From: JAXFQS01 sp051892815
Lineage (GTDB): Bacteria > Verrucomicrobiota > Kiritimatiellia > RFP12 > DVOR01
Length of the DNA stretch: 13,011 nt
Direction of reading: 5' to 3'
Assembly: GCA_051892815.1 (NCBI GenBank)
Contig: JBJFGP010000151.1
Span: 1 to 13,011 of the forward strand
Shown: one piece after another, positions 6,158 to 13,011 of the stretch
How positions within the stretch are numbered: position 1 is the first letter of the stretch
How the letters are laid out: each line of letters starts with the position of its first letter
The notes under the pieces: generated by a model
Told to the model about the DNA's origin: nothing
Seen by the model: only the letters and a program-made list of their open reading frames with translations
The model's database searches: none
Position numbers and translations under genes: made by a program

Positions 6158-6855
6158 GGGAAAAGTTTGATTTAACCGGCAGGATTGCACTCGTCACGGG
6201 CTCCACGCGCGGCATAGGCAAGGCGATTGGCGATGCGTTCGAGGAGTACGGCGCTCGGGTGATTCGCCACAACACGAAGGTCTGCGACTTATCCGATCCG
6301 GTTGCTATCGAGGCGTTCTTCGACGGGCTTGCCGCGGAGGGGAATCTGCCCGACATTCTGGTTTGCAACGCGTCCGTCCAGGAGAAGATTCCGTGGCTTG
6401 AGTTCCCGCTTGAGGAGGCGAATCGGGAGGTGCAGGTCAACTTTTTGGCCACTCTGCGGATGTTCCAGCGTTGCTATCCGAAGATGAAAGCGCAGCGGTG
6501 GGGGCGGCTGATAACCGTCGGGTCTGTGAACGAGCGCCGGCCGCATCCGGATATGTGCGTCTATGCGGCGACGAAGTCGGCACAGGAGAACCTGGTTCGC
6601 GGCATTGGCCGTCAGGTCGCTGCGGACGGGATTACGGTCAACAATCTCTGCCCGGGCGTCTTCTACACAGACCGCAACAAGGAGTGTCTGGCTGACCCCG
6701 TTTACGGACCCAAGGTGACAGCAGCCATCCCGATGCACGACTATGCGCAGCCCGAGGATGCGGCAGGCGCGGCGCTTTTGCTGGCTTCGGACGCGGGGCG
6801 CTACATTACCGGCGCGACCATCGTGGTGGACGGTGGTCTGTCGCTGCCGGGTTGA
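6151..6855 (+). CDS. Short-chain dehydrogenase/reductase (classical SDR)
   Basis: This 234-residue protein is a complete classical SDR. The NAD(P)-binding motif is T-G-S-T-R-G-I-G (16-23), with C-N-A-S (72-75) in place of NNAG. The catalytic tetrad is Asn97, Ser125, Tyr138 and Lys142 (Y-A-A-T-K). A C-P-G motif (167-169) and the usual C-terminal I-T-G-A-T-I-V-V-D-G-G follow. The start overlaps the transporter stop (ATGTTGA, 6151-6157) and has a strong AAGGAGGA, so the two are translationally linked. In this cluster it may oxidise a sugar to its lactone at C1, which would feed the lactonase at 9784, or interconvert a keto-deoxy acid. Both fit the SDR family and the sequence cannot decide. Cytosolic. 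Confidence 0.88.
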   Translation: MLREKFDLTGRIALVTGSTRGIGKAIGDAFEEYGARVIRHNTKVCDLSDPVAIEAFFDGLAAEGNLPDILVCNASVQEKIPWLEFPLEEANREVQVNFLATLRMFQRCYPKMKAQRWGRLITVGSVNERRPHPDMCVYAATKSAQENLVRGIGRQVAADGITVNNLCPGVFYTDRNKECLADPVYGPKVTAAIPMHDYAQPEDAAGAALLLASDAGRYITGATIVVDGGLSLPG

Positions 6856-6891
6856 TTTCTTTGCAACACAAACCTTCAATCACACACTACT

Positions 6892-7647
6892 ATGCCTAGT
6901 CTAGCCGATATGCGCGCGAAGGCCAAAGAGGCCGGTCTGATGAAACTCGACAAGCTGATCTCGACGCGTCAGCGCATTCCGAATTGCGAGTTCCCCATTC
7001 CGGTCAAGGAGCTTTGCGAGCGGTACGAGAAACTCTACACGGGGTGCATCAACGATGTGATGCGCGAACTTTGCCTGTTGAACCAGAACTTGCCGAGTGA
7101 CATTATGCCGTTGCGGGACGAGATGGTCGTCTGCGGTGAGGCGTTTTGCGTCAAGTCCGCCCCGAATGTCATGATCGAAGGAGAGATGACCTTCCGCGCC
7201 CAGATGCTCGACGAGTTCAAGCCCGACGGCGTGGTCGTCTGGGATACGAGCGAGGACACGGAGGCTTCGCTTTGGGGCGGTGTTATGACGGCTACGGCCA
7301 TCACGAAAGGTATTCGCGGGGCGGTCATTTCCGGCGGTATCCGCGACACGAAGCAAATCCTTGAGCAGAAGTTCCCGGTTTTCTACAAGTACCGCACTTC
7401 GAACGGCTCGCTCGGTCGCTGTATGATTACGCACTACCAGGTTCCCGTGCGTATCGGGAAGGTGACGGTGCGCCCTGGCGACATCATTTTCGGCGACATT
7501 GACGGGGTGCTTTGCATTCCGCGCGAGATTGCCTATGATGTGCTGTTGCGGGCGGAGGGAATTGAGCGCAACGAGGTCGACATCTTCAGTTGGGTTCGCC
7601 AGGGCGATACCATCAGCGAGATTATCGACAAGGGCGGCTATTTCTGA
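6892..7647 (+). CDS. RraA-family protein (HMG/CHA aldolase-like)
   Basis: This 251-residue protein belongs to the RraA/4-hydroxy-4-methyl-2-oxoglutarate aldolase family. Visible marks are the glycine-rich L-W-G-G segment (128-130), G-I-R-G-A-V-I-S-G-G-I-R-D (140-152) with the substrate/metal pair Arg151-Asp152, and R-P-G-D-I-I-F-G-D-I-D-G-V (194-206). Classical RraA is about 160 residues; here there are about 40 extra at the N-terminus and extra helices at the end. Known members cleave 2-keto-4-hydroxy acids to pyruvate or decarboxylate oxaloacetate, and others bind RNase E. In a sugar-acid cluster an aldolase or dehydratase-like role is more likely. The start at ATG 6892 is 36 bases after the SDR stop and has no Shine-Dalgarno; its leader is A/C-rich. 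The family is sure, the reaction is not. Confidence 0.87.
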   Translation: MPSLADMRAKAKEAGLMKLDKLISTRQRIPNCEFPIPVKELCERYEKLYTGCINDVMRELCLLNQNLPSDIMPLRDEMVVCGEAFCVKSAPNVMIEGEMTFRAQMLDEFKPDGVVVWDTSEDTEASLWGGVMTATAITKGIRGAVISGGIRDTKQILEQKFPVFYKYRTSNGSLGRCMITHYQVPVRIGKVTVRPGDIIFGDIDGVLCIPREIAYDVLLRAEGIERNEVDIFSWVRQGDTISEIIDKGGYF

Positions 7648-7751
7648 TATTCCTTGCCCCGTCGACCGAATCTCGTGACAATTGCAAGTCCGGAAGGTGT
7701 GGCAGTCGGTGGGGCGTGGCTTCCCGCAAACGCTTTTGTCTGTGTCGAGGC

Positions 7752-7778
7752 CGACGCCCATTTGATGGGTAGCCGTCG
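7752..7778 (+). repeat. Ten-base-pair stem-loop with a bulge
   Basis: CGACG (7752-7756) pairs with CGTCG (7774-7778), and CCCAT (7757-7761) with ATGGG (7765-7769), around a TTG loop. The four bases TAGC (7770-7773) bulge out on the 3' side. There is no T-run after it, so it does not look like a complete intrinsic terminator. It could be a processing or stabilising hairpin. Confidence 0.45.
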
Positions 7779-7881
7779 CTGAATTGGAAGGCCAGGGGGT
7801 GGTCTGATTCGTATGTTTGAGCGCACCTTGTGTTCCCTGTTTTGCCCCCGGTTGATACGCATCGACGGAGGCGTTTCGTTG

Positions 7882-7904
7882 CTATCAGTCGGGGCTGTTG
7901 ATAG
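7882..7904 (+). repeat. Inverted repeat upstream of the kinase gene
   Basis: CTATCA (7882-7887) and TGATAG (7899-7904) are exact complements with an 11-base spacer, 45 bases before the chosen kinase start. Inner CAG/CTG bases can extend pairing. It is a candidate operator or leader hairpin. A six-base repeat of this kind can also occur by chance. Confidence 0.3.
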
Positions 7905-7948
7905 TTAGGAGTGAGGCGCGCACAAGCGTAGGAATGGAGCGTAGAGGT

Positions 7949-9052
7949 ATGAATGAATCGTTGAATGTGAAGCCGGCGGGAAGTTGCCGTTGGGACGCGG
8001 CGTCGCTGGGCGAAATTATGCTCCGGCTTGATCCGGGCGATGGGCGCATCCACACGGCGCGTGACTTCAAGGTCTGGGAAGGGGGCGGCGAGTACAATGT
8101 CGTGCGCGGTCTGAGGCGTTGCTTCGGTCTTGCGACGACCGCCGTCACCGCTTTTGCCGACAATCCCGTCGGACGGCTCGTGGAGGACTTCATGCTGCAA
8201 GGCGGCGTAGATGTCAGCCACGTGAAATGGGTGCCGTATGACGGTATTGGTCGGACTGTCCGCAATGGGCTCAACTTCGTCGAGCGCGGATTCGGCTGTC
8301 GAGGGGCGCGTTCCTGTGCCGATCGGGGGCTGACCGCGGTTTCCCAGCTCAAGCCGGGAGAGATAGACTGGGACGAACTCTTTGGCAAAGAGGGCGTGCG
8401 CTGGTTCCATACGGGCGGCATCTTCGCCGCGCTCTCCGAGACGACTGCAGAGGTTGCAATCGAGGCGCTCAAGGCGGCGAAAAAGTACGGAACTGTGACC
8501 TCCTACGACCTCAATTACCGCGCCTCTTTGTGGAAGTCTATCGGTGGTCAGGCAAAGGCCCAGGAGGTCAACCGTGAGATTGCCAAATATGTCGATGTGA
8601 TGATTGGAAACGAAGAGGACTTCACCGCTGCGCTGGGTATCGCCGTGGAGGGCGTGGACGCGAACTTGACGAGCCTTCCAATCGAGGGCTACCGCAAGAT
8701 GATTGCCAAGGCCGTCACCATTTACCCCAACTTCAAAGCCGTCGCGACAACCCTTCGCAGCGTCCGTTCCGCGACCGTCAACGACTGGTCGGCAATCTGC
8801 TGGTACCAGGGCATCCTGCACGAGTCCGTCCGCCGTCCCGGGCTCGAAGTCTACGATCGAGTAGGCGGGGGCGACTCCTTTGCTTCGGGGCTGATTTACG
8901 GTTTGATGACCTTCGATGACGCCGCCAAAGCCGTTGATTACGGAGCCGCCCACGGCGCTCTGGCGATGACCACCCCGGGCGACACCTCAATGGCGACAAA
9001 GGCAGATGTCGAGAAACTGGTCAGGGGCGCCTCCGCCCGCGTCGACCGTTAG
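7949..9052 (+). CDS. kdgK: PfkB-family sugar kinase, probable 2-keto-3-deoxygluconate kinase
   Basis: This protein is 367 residues from ATG 7949. PfkB marks are the N-terminal S-L-G-E-I-M-L-R-L-D-P segment, the first signature W-E-G-G-G-E-Y-N-V and the ATP-site signature D-R-V-G-G-G-D-S-F-A-S-G with catalytic Asp309. The family transfers phosphate from ATP to a sugar or keto-acid hydroxyl. The GGGDSF form and the KDPG aldolase gene 37 bases downstream point to phosphorylation of 2-keto-3-deoxygluconate (or the galacto epimer). The start is uncertain: ATG 7949 has GGAG 9 bases upstream (7936-7939), ATG 7934 is also possible, and TTG 7898 is unlikely. Length is somewhat above the usual 300-330 residues, with an insert at about 95-135. 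Cytosolic. The gene symbol rests on context as well as motifs. Confidence 0.85.
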   Translation: MNESLNVKPAGSCRWDAASLGEIMLRLDPGDGRIHTARDFKVWEGGGEYNVVRGLRRCFGLATTAVTAFADNPVGRLVEDFMLQGGVDVSHVKWVPYDGIGRTVRNGLNFVERGFGCRGARSCADRGLTAVSQLKPGEIDWDELFGKEGVRWFHTGGIFAALSETTAEVAIEALKAAKKYGTVTSYDLNYRASLWKSIGGQAKAQEVNREIAKYVDVMIGNEEDFTAALGIAVEGVDANLTSLPIEGYRKMIAKAVTIYPNFKAVATTLRSVRSATVNDWSAICWYQGILHESVRRPGLEVYDRVGGGDSFASGLIYGLMTFDDAAKAVDYGAAHGALAMTTPGDTSMATKADVEKLVRGASARVDR

Positions 9053-9089
9053 CCAACCGCTGTTTGCAACCCACCCTATACGCAAATTT

Positions 9090-9734
9090 ATGGATATGAT
9101 TCGGACGCTGAGCCGCGCGGGAATCATCCCCGTGATAGTAATCGAAGACCTCGCCAAAGCCGTACCCCTCGCTCAGGCGCTCGTGAAGGGAGGTCTCCCC
9201 GTTCTGGAAGTCACCTTCCGTACCTCCTGCGCGGCAGAGGCCATCGCGAAAATCAAGGCCGAAGTCCCCGGCGCCGTATTGATTGCCGGCACGGTGCTCA
9301 CGCAAGAGCAGTTGAAAGCAGCAGCCTCCGCAGGCGCAGAAGCCTGCGTCGCACCGGGATTCAATCCGGCGATTGTCGCCGCGGCTAAGGAGATGGAAAT
9401 GCCCTTCTGCCCAGGCGTCGCCACCGCAAGTGAACTGAGCCAGGCCCTCGCGCTGGGGTGCAACTTCGTCAAATTCTTTCCCGCGGAATCGGCCGGAGGC
9501 GTCAAGTACATCAAGGACTTGCTGGGAGCCTTCCGCTGGACGGGGGTGAAGTTTATGCCCACCGGCGGGGTGAAATTGTCGAATGTTTCAGACTACCTGG
9601 CGGTGCCGGAGATTGCCTGCTGCGGGGGAACTTGGATTGCCCCAAAGGATGCCATCGCGGCGAACGATTGGGAGACCATCGAACGCCTGGCCAGCGAGGC
9701 CTCGTGTCTAGTCAAGCGGATGAGAAATGCCTAG
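9090..9734 (+). CDS. eda: 2-keto-3-deoxy-6-phosphogluconate (KDPG) aldolase
   Basis: This 214-residue, single-domain (beta/alpha)8 class I aldolase matches the usual length of Eda. Visible marks are G-I-I-P-V-I near the start, L-E-V-T-F-R-T (39-45) with the catalytic Glu40 and phosphate-contacting Arg44, A-G-T-V-L (66-70), C-N-F-V-K-F-F-P-A-E (124-133) with Schiff-base Lys128, and M-P-T-G-G-V (156-161) for phosphate binding. It cleaves KDPG to pyruvate and glyceraldehyde 3-phosphate and ends the Entner-Doudoroff branch served by the kinase and dehydratase. The start is ATG 9090 or ATG 9096. Neither has a Shine-Dalgarno. An in-frame ATG at 9006 would overlap the kinase end and add non-homologous residues, so it was rejected. 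Confidence 0.93.
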   Translation: MDMIRTLSRAGIIPVIVIEDLAKAVPLAQALVKGGLPVLEVTFRTSCAAEAIAKIKAEVPGAVLIAGTVLTQEQLKAAASAGAEACVAPGFNPAIVAAAKEMEMPFCPGVATASELSQALALGCNFVKFFPAESAGGVKYIKDLLGAFRWTGVKFMPTGGVKLSNVSDYLAVPEIACCGGTWIAPKDAIAANDWETIERLASEASCLVKRMRNA

Positions 9735-9783
9735 GATAAGGTAGTTGGGGTAGTCAGGCGCTCCGCTTGGGAAAGGGTAGAAA

Positions 9784-10791
9784 ATGATGTCCGTACTGGC
9801 CACCTTGGTCGCCATTGGCTGCTATACCGACGCCGCCCATCCAAAGGGGCTCCACCTGGTTCTGGTGGACGAGACCAGCAGCGAAATGAGCCTAGCGGAC
9901 TCTCTCCCAGCCGAGAATCCCCTCTACCTCGCCAAGTCCGGCACTATCCTCTATGCCAACTGGCGGGACGGCCTCAAATCCTTCCGCCTTGCCGATGGAA
10001 AACTTGAGCCCATAGACTTCGTTTCGCTCGAGGGATCGGCTATGTGTTATGTCGCGGCGATGCCCGATGGACAGCGCGTGACTTGGGCGGCGTATCTCAA
10101 TGGATTGGCTGGAATGGTTGCGGTCAAGGATGGTGTTTTCGGTCAAGTGACGACCCATCGACATTGCGGCAAAGGCCCGAATTTGCCGCGTCAGGATGCT
10201 GCCCACCCCCACAGTGCCGTGCCGGCTCCAGATGGCAGGAGTTTTGCCGTTTGCGACCTTGGTCTCGATGCAATCGTCACCTATCCGCAAGGGCGGCGCG
10301 TGGCAACGACGCCTGCCGGCGCAGGGCCACGACACATACTCTTTCATCCGAATGGGTGCCTCGCCCTCGTAGTCTTCGAACTGGGCAATCACCTTGCGAC
10401 TTATGAGTGGTCGGACGAGAAGGGGTTGGGGCGGCAGTTGGATATTCAGCGGACGCTTCCTGACGGCCCTACTGGTCGCCCCGTTGATACGGCTGCGGCC
10501 GTGCGGCTGTCACCGGATGGACGCCGCGCAATCGTATCGAACCGTGGCGAAGATTCGCTTGTCGCATTTGATTTGAATGCAGAGACCGGGCGCCTTGCTT
10601 TTGCCGCCCGGACCCATTTGGCTGGCTCGTGGCCGCGCGATTTCATCTTTCTTTCGGACACGCTGGTACTGGTGACGATGGAGCGTTCGGGGGAACTGCA
10701 TACCCTTCGGTATAACCCTGAAACCGGGGCTTTTATACCGCTCAAGACGCTCGGCGGATTGCACCGACCGGTCTGCGCGTGTGCCTTGTAA
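9784..10791 (+). CDS. Lactonase of the 6-phosphogluconolactonase (YbhE/Pgl) beta-propeller family
   Basis: This 335-residue protein has the seven-bladed propeller pattern of the PF10282 lactonase family. First-strand I-G-C-Y-T-D (11-16) replaces the common IGTYT. It is followed by R-Q-D-A-A-H-P-H-S (136-144), G-A-G-P-R-H-I-L-F-H-P-N-G (179-191) and L-S-P-D-G-R-R-A-I-V-S-N-R-G-E-D-S (242-258), which are family hallmarks containing the likely active-site His and Arg. Known members hydrolyse 6-phosphogluconolactone. Here, next to a dehydratase and KDG-type kinase, the natural substrate is more likely an unphosphorylated aldonolactone. The first 10 residues are hydrophobic but belong to the first blade, so it is cytosolic. 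Start is ATG 9784 (or 9787), 49 bases after the aldolase stop, with weak purine-rich GGGAAAGGG before it. Confidence 0.87.
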   Translation: MMSVLATLVAIGCYTDAAHPKGLHLVLVDETSSEMSLADSLPAENPLYLAKSGTILYANWRDGLKSFRLADGKLEPIDFVSLEGSAMCYVAAMPDGQRVTWAAYLNGLAGMVAVKDGVFGQVTTHRHCGKGPNLPRQDAAHPHSAVPAPDGRSFAVCDLGLDAIVTYPQGRRVATTPAGAGPRHILFHPNGCLALVVFELGNHLATYEWSDEKGLGRQLDIQRTLPDGPTGRPVDTAAAVRLSPDGRRAIVSNRGEDSLVAFDLNAETGRLAFAARTHLAGSWPRDFIFLSDTLVLVTMERSGELHTLRYNPETGAFIPLKTLGGLHRPVCACAL

Positions 10792-10838
10792 ATGGGTGTA
10801 GTGGTGGTCTCGAATCCGCCTGACGGGTTGCCGCTTTG

Positions 10839-10853
10839 CTACCCGAGGGGTAG
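10839..10853 (+). terminator. Short hairpin between convergent genes, possible weak terminator
   Basis: CTACCC (10839-10844) and GGGTAG (10848-10853) form a perfect six-pair stem with a GAG loop, followed on the plus strand by TTCTT. It lies 47 bases after the lactonase stop and contains the stop codon of the minus-strand gene. A longer T-run is missing, so termination would be weak. Confidence 0.4.
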
Positions 10854-12974
10854 TTCTTCCATCCCTATTTGCTTGAGGTAGTCGTAGGTTGGCTTGTAGA
10901 ACTCTTCGAGGCGTGTGGCGTCCTCCCAATAGCCCTCTGGGTTTTTATTCTTGTTCCCCTCTGGGATGCAGATGACGAGCCCTTGTCGAGCCCTCGTGAG
11001 GAGCACGCGGTAGGCATTGAGCATATACTTTCGGTTCTCTGGTTTGTTCTCGGGCATCCATTTGGTTTGACCGTTGAACTTGTAATAGTCCCAGGTGTTT
11101 TGGCTGGTAGCCCGCATGTCTGCGTCCCACAACACGCAAACGAAGTCCAGTTCAAGCCCCTGGACTTGAATCTCCGTAGCGGCTTCTTCGAGATAGTTTG
11201 AGGAACGGACGTCGTTCTTGTCTTCGAGGAACCAGTGAATGGCGTTTTGATCGCCCGGGGCGAGTATGTGCACGGCGTGGGGTTTGAAGCGCGCGGCCAC
11301 TTTCGACACGAGGATACCGGTCTGGGATGTGCCGCGTGCGTTTTGGTGCAGCCAGTTGCGTGCGGCGGCGATGTTGCGCGTCACATAGACGGGGTAGCCG
11401 TTGCTTATGACTTCGCGATAGAGGTTGGCGGCTTTGGGCTCGAAGTTGAGCAGGGCGTGGACGAAGTCGGAGAGGCGTTCGGCCCGGAAGGAACGCTGGT
11501 TGACGGCCAGGTGCAATTGGTCTGAGTAGGTGACATGGCGGCTGTGCTTGAGGAGTTCGGCGACTTTCCCTTCGGCGTATTCTTTGGCGGTCAATTGGCT
11601 GGAGATGTAAATGTGCCAATCCGGGTAGTAGGTGTTGACGGCATTGATCCATTCGCCGATGCCGGCCTCGCCGGTATTGATTTCTTGCCCGCCTCCAACC
11701 AGGCAGACGATGACAGCCCAATCTTGATGGTGGTCCAGGCTCCAGATTAGAAAGGCGGCTTCGCTGACCGGGAAGTTGGACACTTTGAGCTTATTGCCGT
11801 AGGTGCCGCCTCTTCGGAGGTAGTCGGCGAGGCGTTTATGGGTCCAGGCGCGCTGAGCTTCGTCGAAGATTGCCACATGCTCCCATTCGCCATATCCGGC
11901 TTCGCCTTGTTGAACGGCCTTGTTTGGGTCGATGCGCAACTGGCCGTTGACAACGGGGTTCTCGATCTTGGCGAGCATATTATCCCGGTAGCGGTGAATC
12001 ATCTGAAGGAATTCGTTCACTTCGCGCCGGGCATCTGAAATGTTCTTCTTGCTGCCCTTGGCGTCGCACTTCTGTTTGTTGTCGCGGGCGAGCGCCTCGG
12101 TCAGAACAGCGACCAAGGGGCCGTTTCCGGAGAGGTAGACCGCGCCGTCTTCCTTCGATTGCTTGCCGCCCCGGTAGCTTTGCTTGACAGCGATGTCCAG
12201 GCCGACCAGGGTTTTGCCAGCGCCCGGCACACCGGTGACAAAGCAAATACTCTTATGGTTCCGTTCCTTACTAGCAGTGATGACATCAAGTACATACCGA
12301 ATGGTTGCATCGGTAGACACCTTATCGGCCTCATGCTTGGTAATGTCTTCGACCGAGTGGTGCTCATAAAGGGTCTTGGCGGCTTCGATGATAGTAGGAG
12401 TCGGAAGATAAGGGCTGATCAACCACTTGTTGCCCCACTGCTTCGGATTCACCTCGCATGCGAACTGCTTGACCACCCGTCTCAGGAGGTTGGGCAAGCC
12501 ATCGGCATTGACAATCAGCGGATTGAGAATCTGGTCGTGATAGGCCGACGCCTCCAGGCGGCAATTCGTCTTTCCGCAACGGCTGGGAATCAAAATCGGC
12601 GCAATTGGGCGGTCAAGACTGTAGCGGTGAAAGTTCTTGAGATCGAGCGCATAGTCCAGCACTTGCTCGACATCGGACTGCAAAGCATTTGACTGCCCGA
12701 CCTTGAACTCCAGGCAGAAGATAATGCCCTTCAGCAACAACACCACATCGATACGCTTCCCTAGACGAGGAATATCGTATTCGAAGAAAATCGAAGCCTC
12801 CTCCTGCGACCACTCCTTGAGCGCCCGCTGCAGAATTTGAACCTCCCCCTCCCAGGCGCTGATGGATGTCGTCTGCGCATTCCCGTGGAACGCCGCCACA
12901 ATCTTTCCTAGTATGGACTCCGGGGCGGACTGAAGAAACCCGCTCAGAGAGTCCTGGTACATGCATCTCGACAT
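10839..12974 (-). CDS. PD-(D/E)XK nuclease fused to DUF2075 (Schlafen-like) ATPase/helicase
   Basis: This is a 711-residue protein. Residues about 40-130 form a nuclease-like domain with R-I-D-V-V-L (Asp76) and C-L-E-F-K-V (Glu89-x-Lys91), the PD-(D/E)XK metal site. The C-terminal part from about 238 is a DUF2075 P-loop module: Walker A G-V-P-G-A-G-K-T (248-255), Walker B A-I-F-D-E-A-Q (368-374), motif III-like V-G-G-G-Q-E-I (426-432) and motif VI-like V-L-L-T-R-A-R (657-663). DUF2075 proteins resemble the helicase part of Schlafen proteins and occur in defence islands. Cytosolic; expected to bind nucleic acid and use ATP. Role in phage defence is inferred. The start is ATG at 12974 with GGGAG 8 bases before it; a TTG at 12989 is the longest open start but overlaps that site. 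The gene is convergent with the metabolic cluster and not part of it. Confidence 0.88.
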   Translation of the reverse strand: MSRCMYQDSLSGFLQSAPESILGKIVAAFHGNAQTTSISAWEGEVQILQRALKEWSQEEASIFFEYDIPRLGKRIDVVLLLKGIIFCLEFKVGQSNALQSDVEQVLDYALDLKNFHRYSLDRPIAPILIPSRCGKTNCRLEASAYHDQILNPLIVNADGLPNLLRRVVKQFACEVNPKQWGNKWLISPYLPTPTIIEAAKTLYEHHSVEDITKHEADKVSTDATIRYVLDVITASKERNHKSICFVTGVPGAGKTLVGLDIAVKQSYRGGKQSKEDGAVYLSGNGPLVAVLTEALARDNKQKCDAKGSKKNISDARREVNEFLQMIHRYRDNMLAKIENPVVNGQLRIDPNKAVQQGEAGYGEWEHVAIFDEAQRAWTHKRLADYLRRGGTYGNKLKVSNFPVSEAAFLIWSLDHHQDWAVIVCLVGGGQEINTGEAGIGEWINAVNTYYPDWHIYISSQLTAKEYAEGKVAELLKHSRHVTYSDQLHLAVNQRSFRAERLSDFVHALLNFEPKAANLYREVISNGYPVYVTRNIAAARNWLHQNARGTSQTGILVSKVAARFKPHAVHILAPGDQNAIHWFLEDKNDVRSSNYLEEAATEIQVQGLELDFVCVLWDADMRATSQNTWDYYKFNGQTKWMPENKPENRKYMLNAYRVLLTRARQGLVICIPEGNKNKNPEGYWEDATRLEEFYKPTYDYLKQIGMEELPLG

Positions 12975-12982
12975 GCCAACAA

Positions 12983-12987
12983 CTCCC
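12983..12987 (-). promoter_or_regulatory. Ribosome binding site of the DUF2075 gene
   Basis: On the minus strand GGGAG lies 8 bases before ATG 12974. This favours that ATG over TTG 12989 and over a second ATG four codons in (12962). Confidence 0.7.
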
Positions 12988-13011
12988 AACCGTGCAATGA
13001 GGGCTCCCTTG

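Larger units (their letters stand above)
7648..7948 (+). other. Long intergenic gap inside the cluster
   Basis: About 300 bases separate the RraA-family gene from the kinase gene, while other junctions in the cluster are below 75 bases. No gene with credible coding signal is seen. The stretch holds the stem-loop at 7752-7778 and the inverted repeat at 7882-7904. No clear -35/-10 pair was found, though an internal promoter is plausible. Confidence 0.6.

Noticed and set aside
6901..7761. 286-codon open frame on the minus strand across the RraA-family gene
   Set aside because: Mirror frame of a well-conserved gene, with no domain signal of its own.
7752..7778. Intrinsic terminator splitting the cluster
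   Set aside because: No T-tract follows the stem on either strand, so it is listed only as a stem-loop.
7622..8953. 443-codon open frame on the minus strand across the kinase gene
   Set aside because: No family motifs, and it covers the kinase and part of the gap. The plus strand holds both PfkB signatures.
9784..9825. Signal peptide on the lactonase
   Set aside because: The hydrophobic start leads directly into the first propeller strand (I-G-C-Y-T-D) seen in cytosolic family members, with no charged n-region or cleavage site.
1070..10841. TAG reassigned to an amino acid in this genome
   Set aside because: Genes at 4806, 9050, 9732 and the minus-strand gene at 10839 end in TAG at family-typical lengths.

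Overview
The window looks like a bacterial chromosome segment, probably from the PVC side of the tree (Verrucomicrobiota, Kiritimatiellota or Lentisphaerota type). That placement is soft. It rests on a pseudopilin-like protein at 2430-3188 of a kind I associate with those phyla, on a mix of Shine-Dalgarno-led and SD-free starts, and on ordinary bacterial promoter signals. No rRNA, tRNA, CRISPR array or insertion sequence was seen.

Layout. (1) 1-615: the C-terminal end of a large SF1 helicase carrying a Vsr/MTES_1575-type endonuclease domain, cut off by the window edge. (2) 689-3188: a more AT-rich accessory stretch with a duplicated YccF membrane protein, a lipase-like gene split by one in-frame TAG, a small exported protein or possible lipoprotein, and a pseudopilin-like protein without its N-terminal prepilin segment. 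(3) 3189-3485: a non-coding stretch with two mutually exclusive hairpins and a near-consensus sigma70 promoter whose expected start point falls on the ATG of the next gene. (4) 3486-10791: a co-directional, more GC-rich sugar-acid gene cluster: enolase-superfamily dehydratase, MFS transporter, SDR oxidoreductase, RraA-family protein, PfkB kinase of the KDG kinase type, KDPG aldolase, and a Pgl-type lactonase. (5) 10839-12974 on the minus strand, convergent with the cluster: a PD-(D/E)XK nuclease fused to a DUF2075 (Schlafen-like) P-loop ATPase/helicase.

How the genes work together. The central cluster reads as a semi-phosphorylative Entner-Doudoroff route. The MFS protein brings in a sugar acid or sugar. 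The SDR could oxidise a sugar to its lactone, or a keto intermediate. The lactonase opens the lactone, the dehydratase gives a 2-keto-3-deoxy acid, the kinase makes KDPG (or its epimer), and the aldolase yields pyruvate and glyceraldehyde 3-phosphate. The RraA-family protein may be a second pyruvate-forming aldolase or an oxaloacetate decarboxylase. The exact sugar cannot be read from the sequence. The two end genes are nuclease-helicase types often found in anti-phage islands, so the metabolic cluster appears to lie between two defence-like loci.
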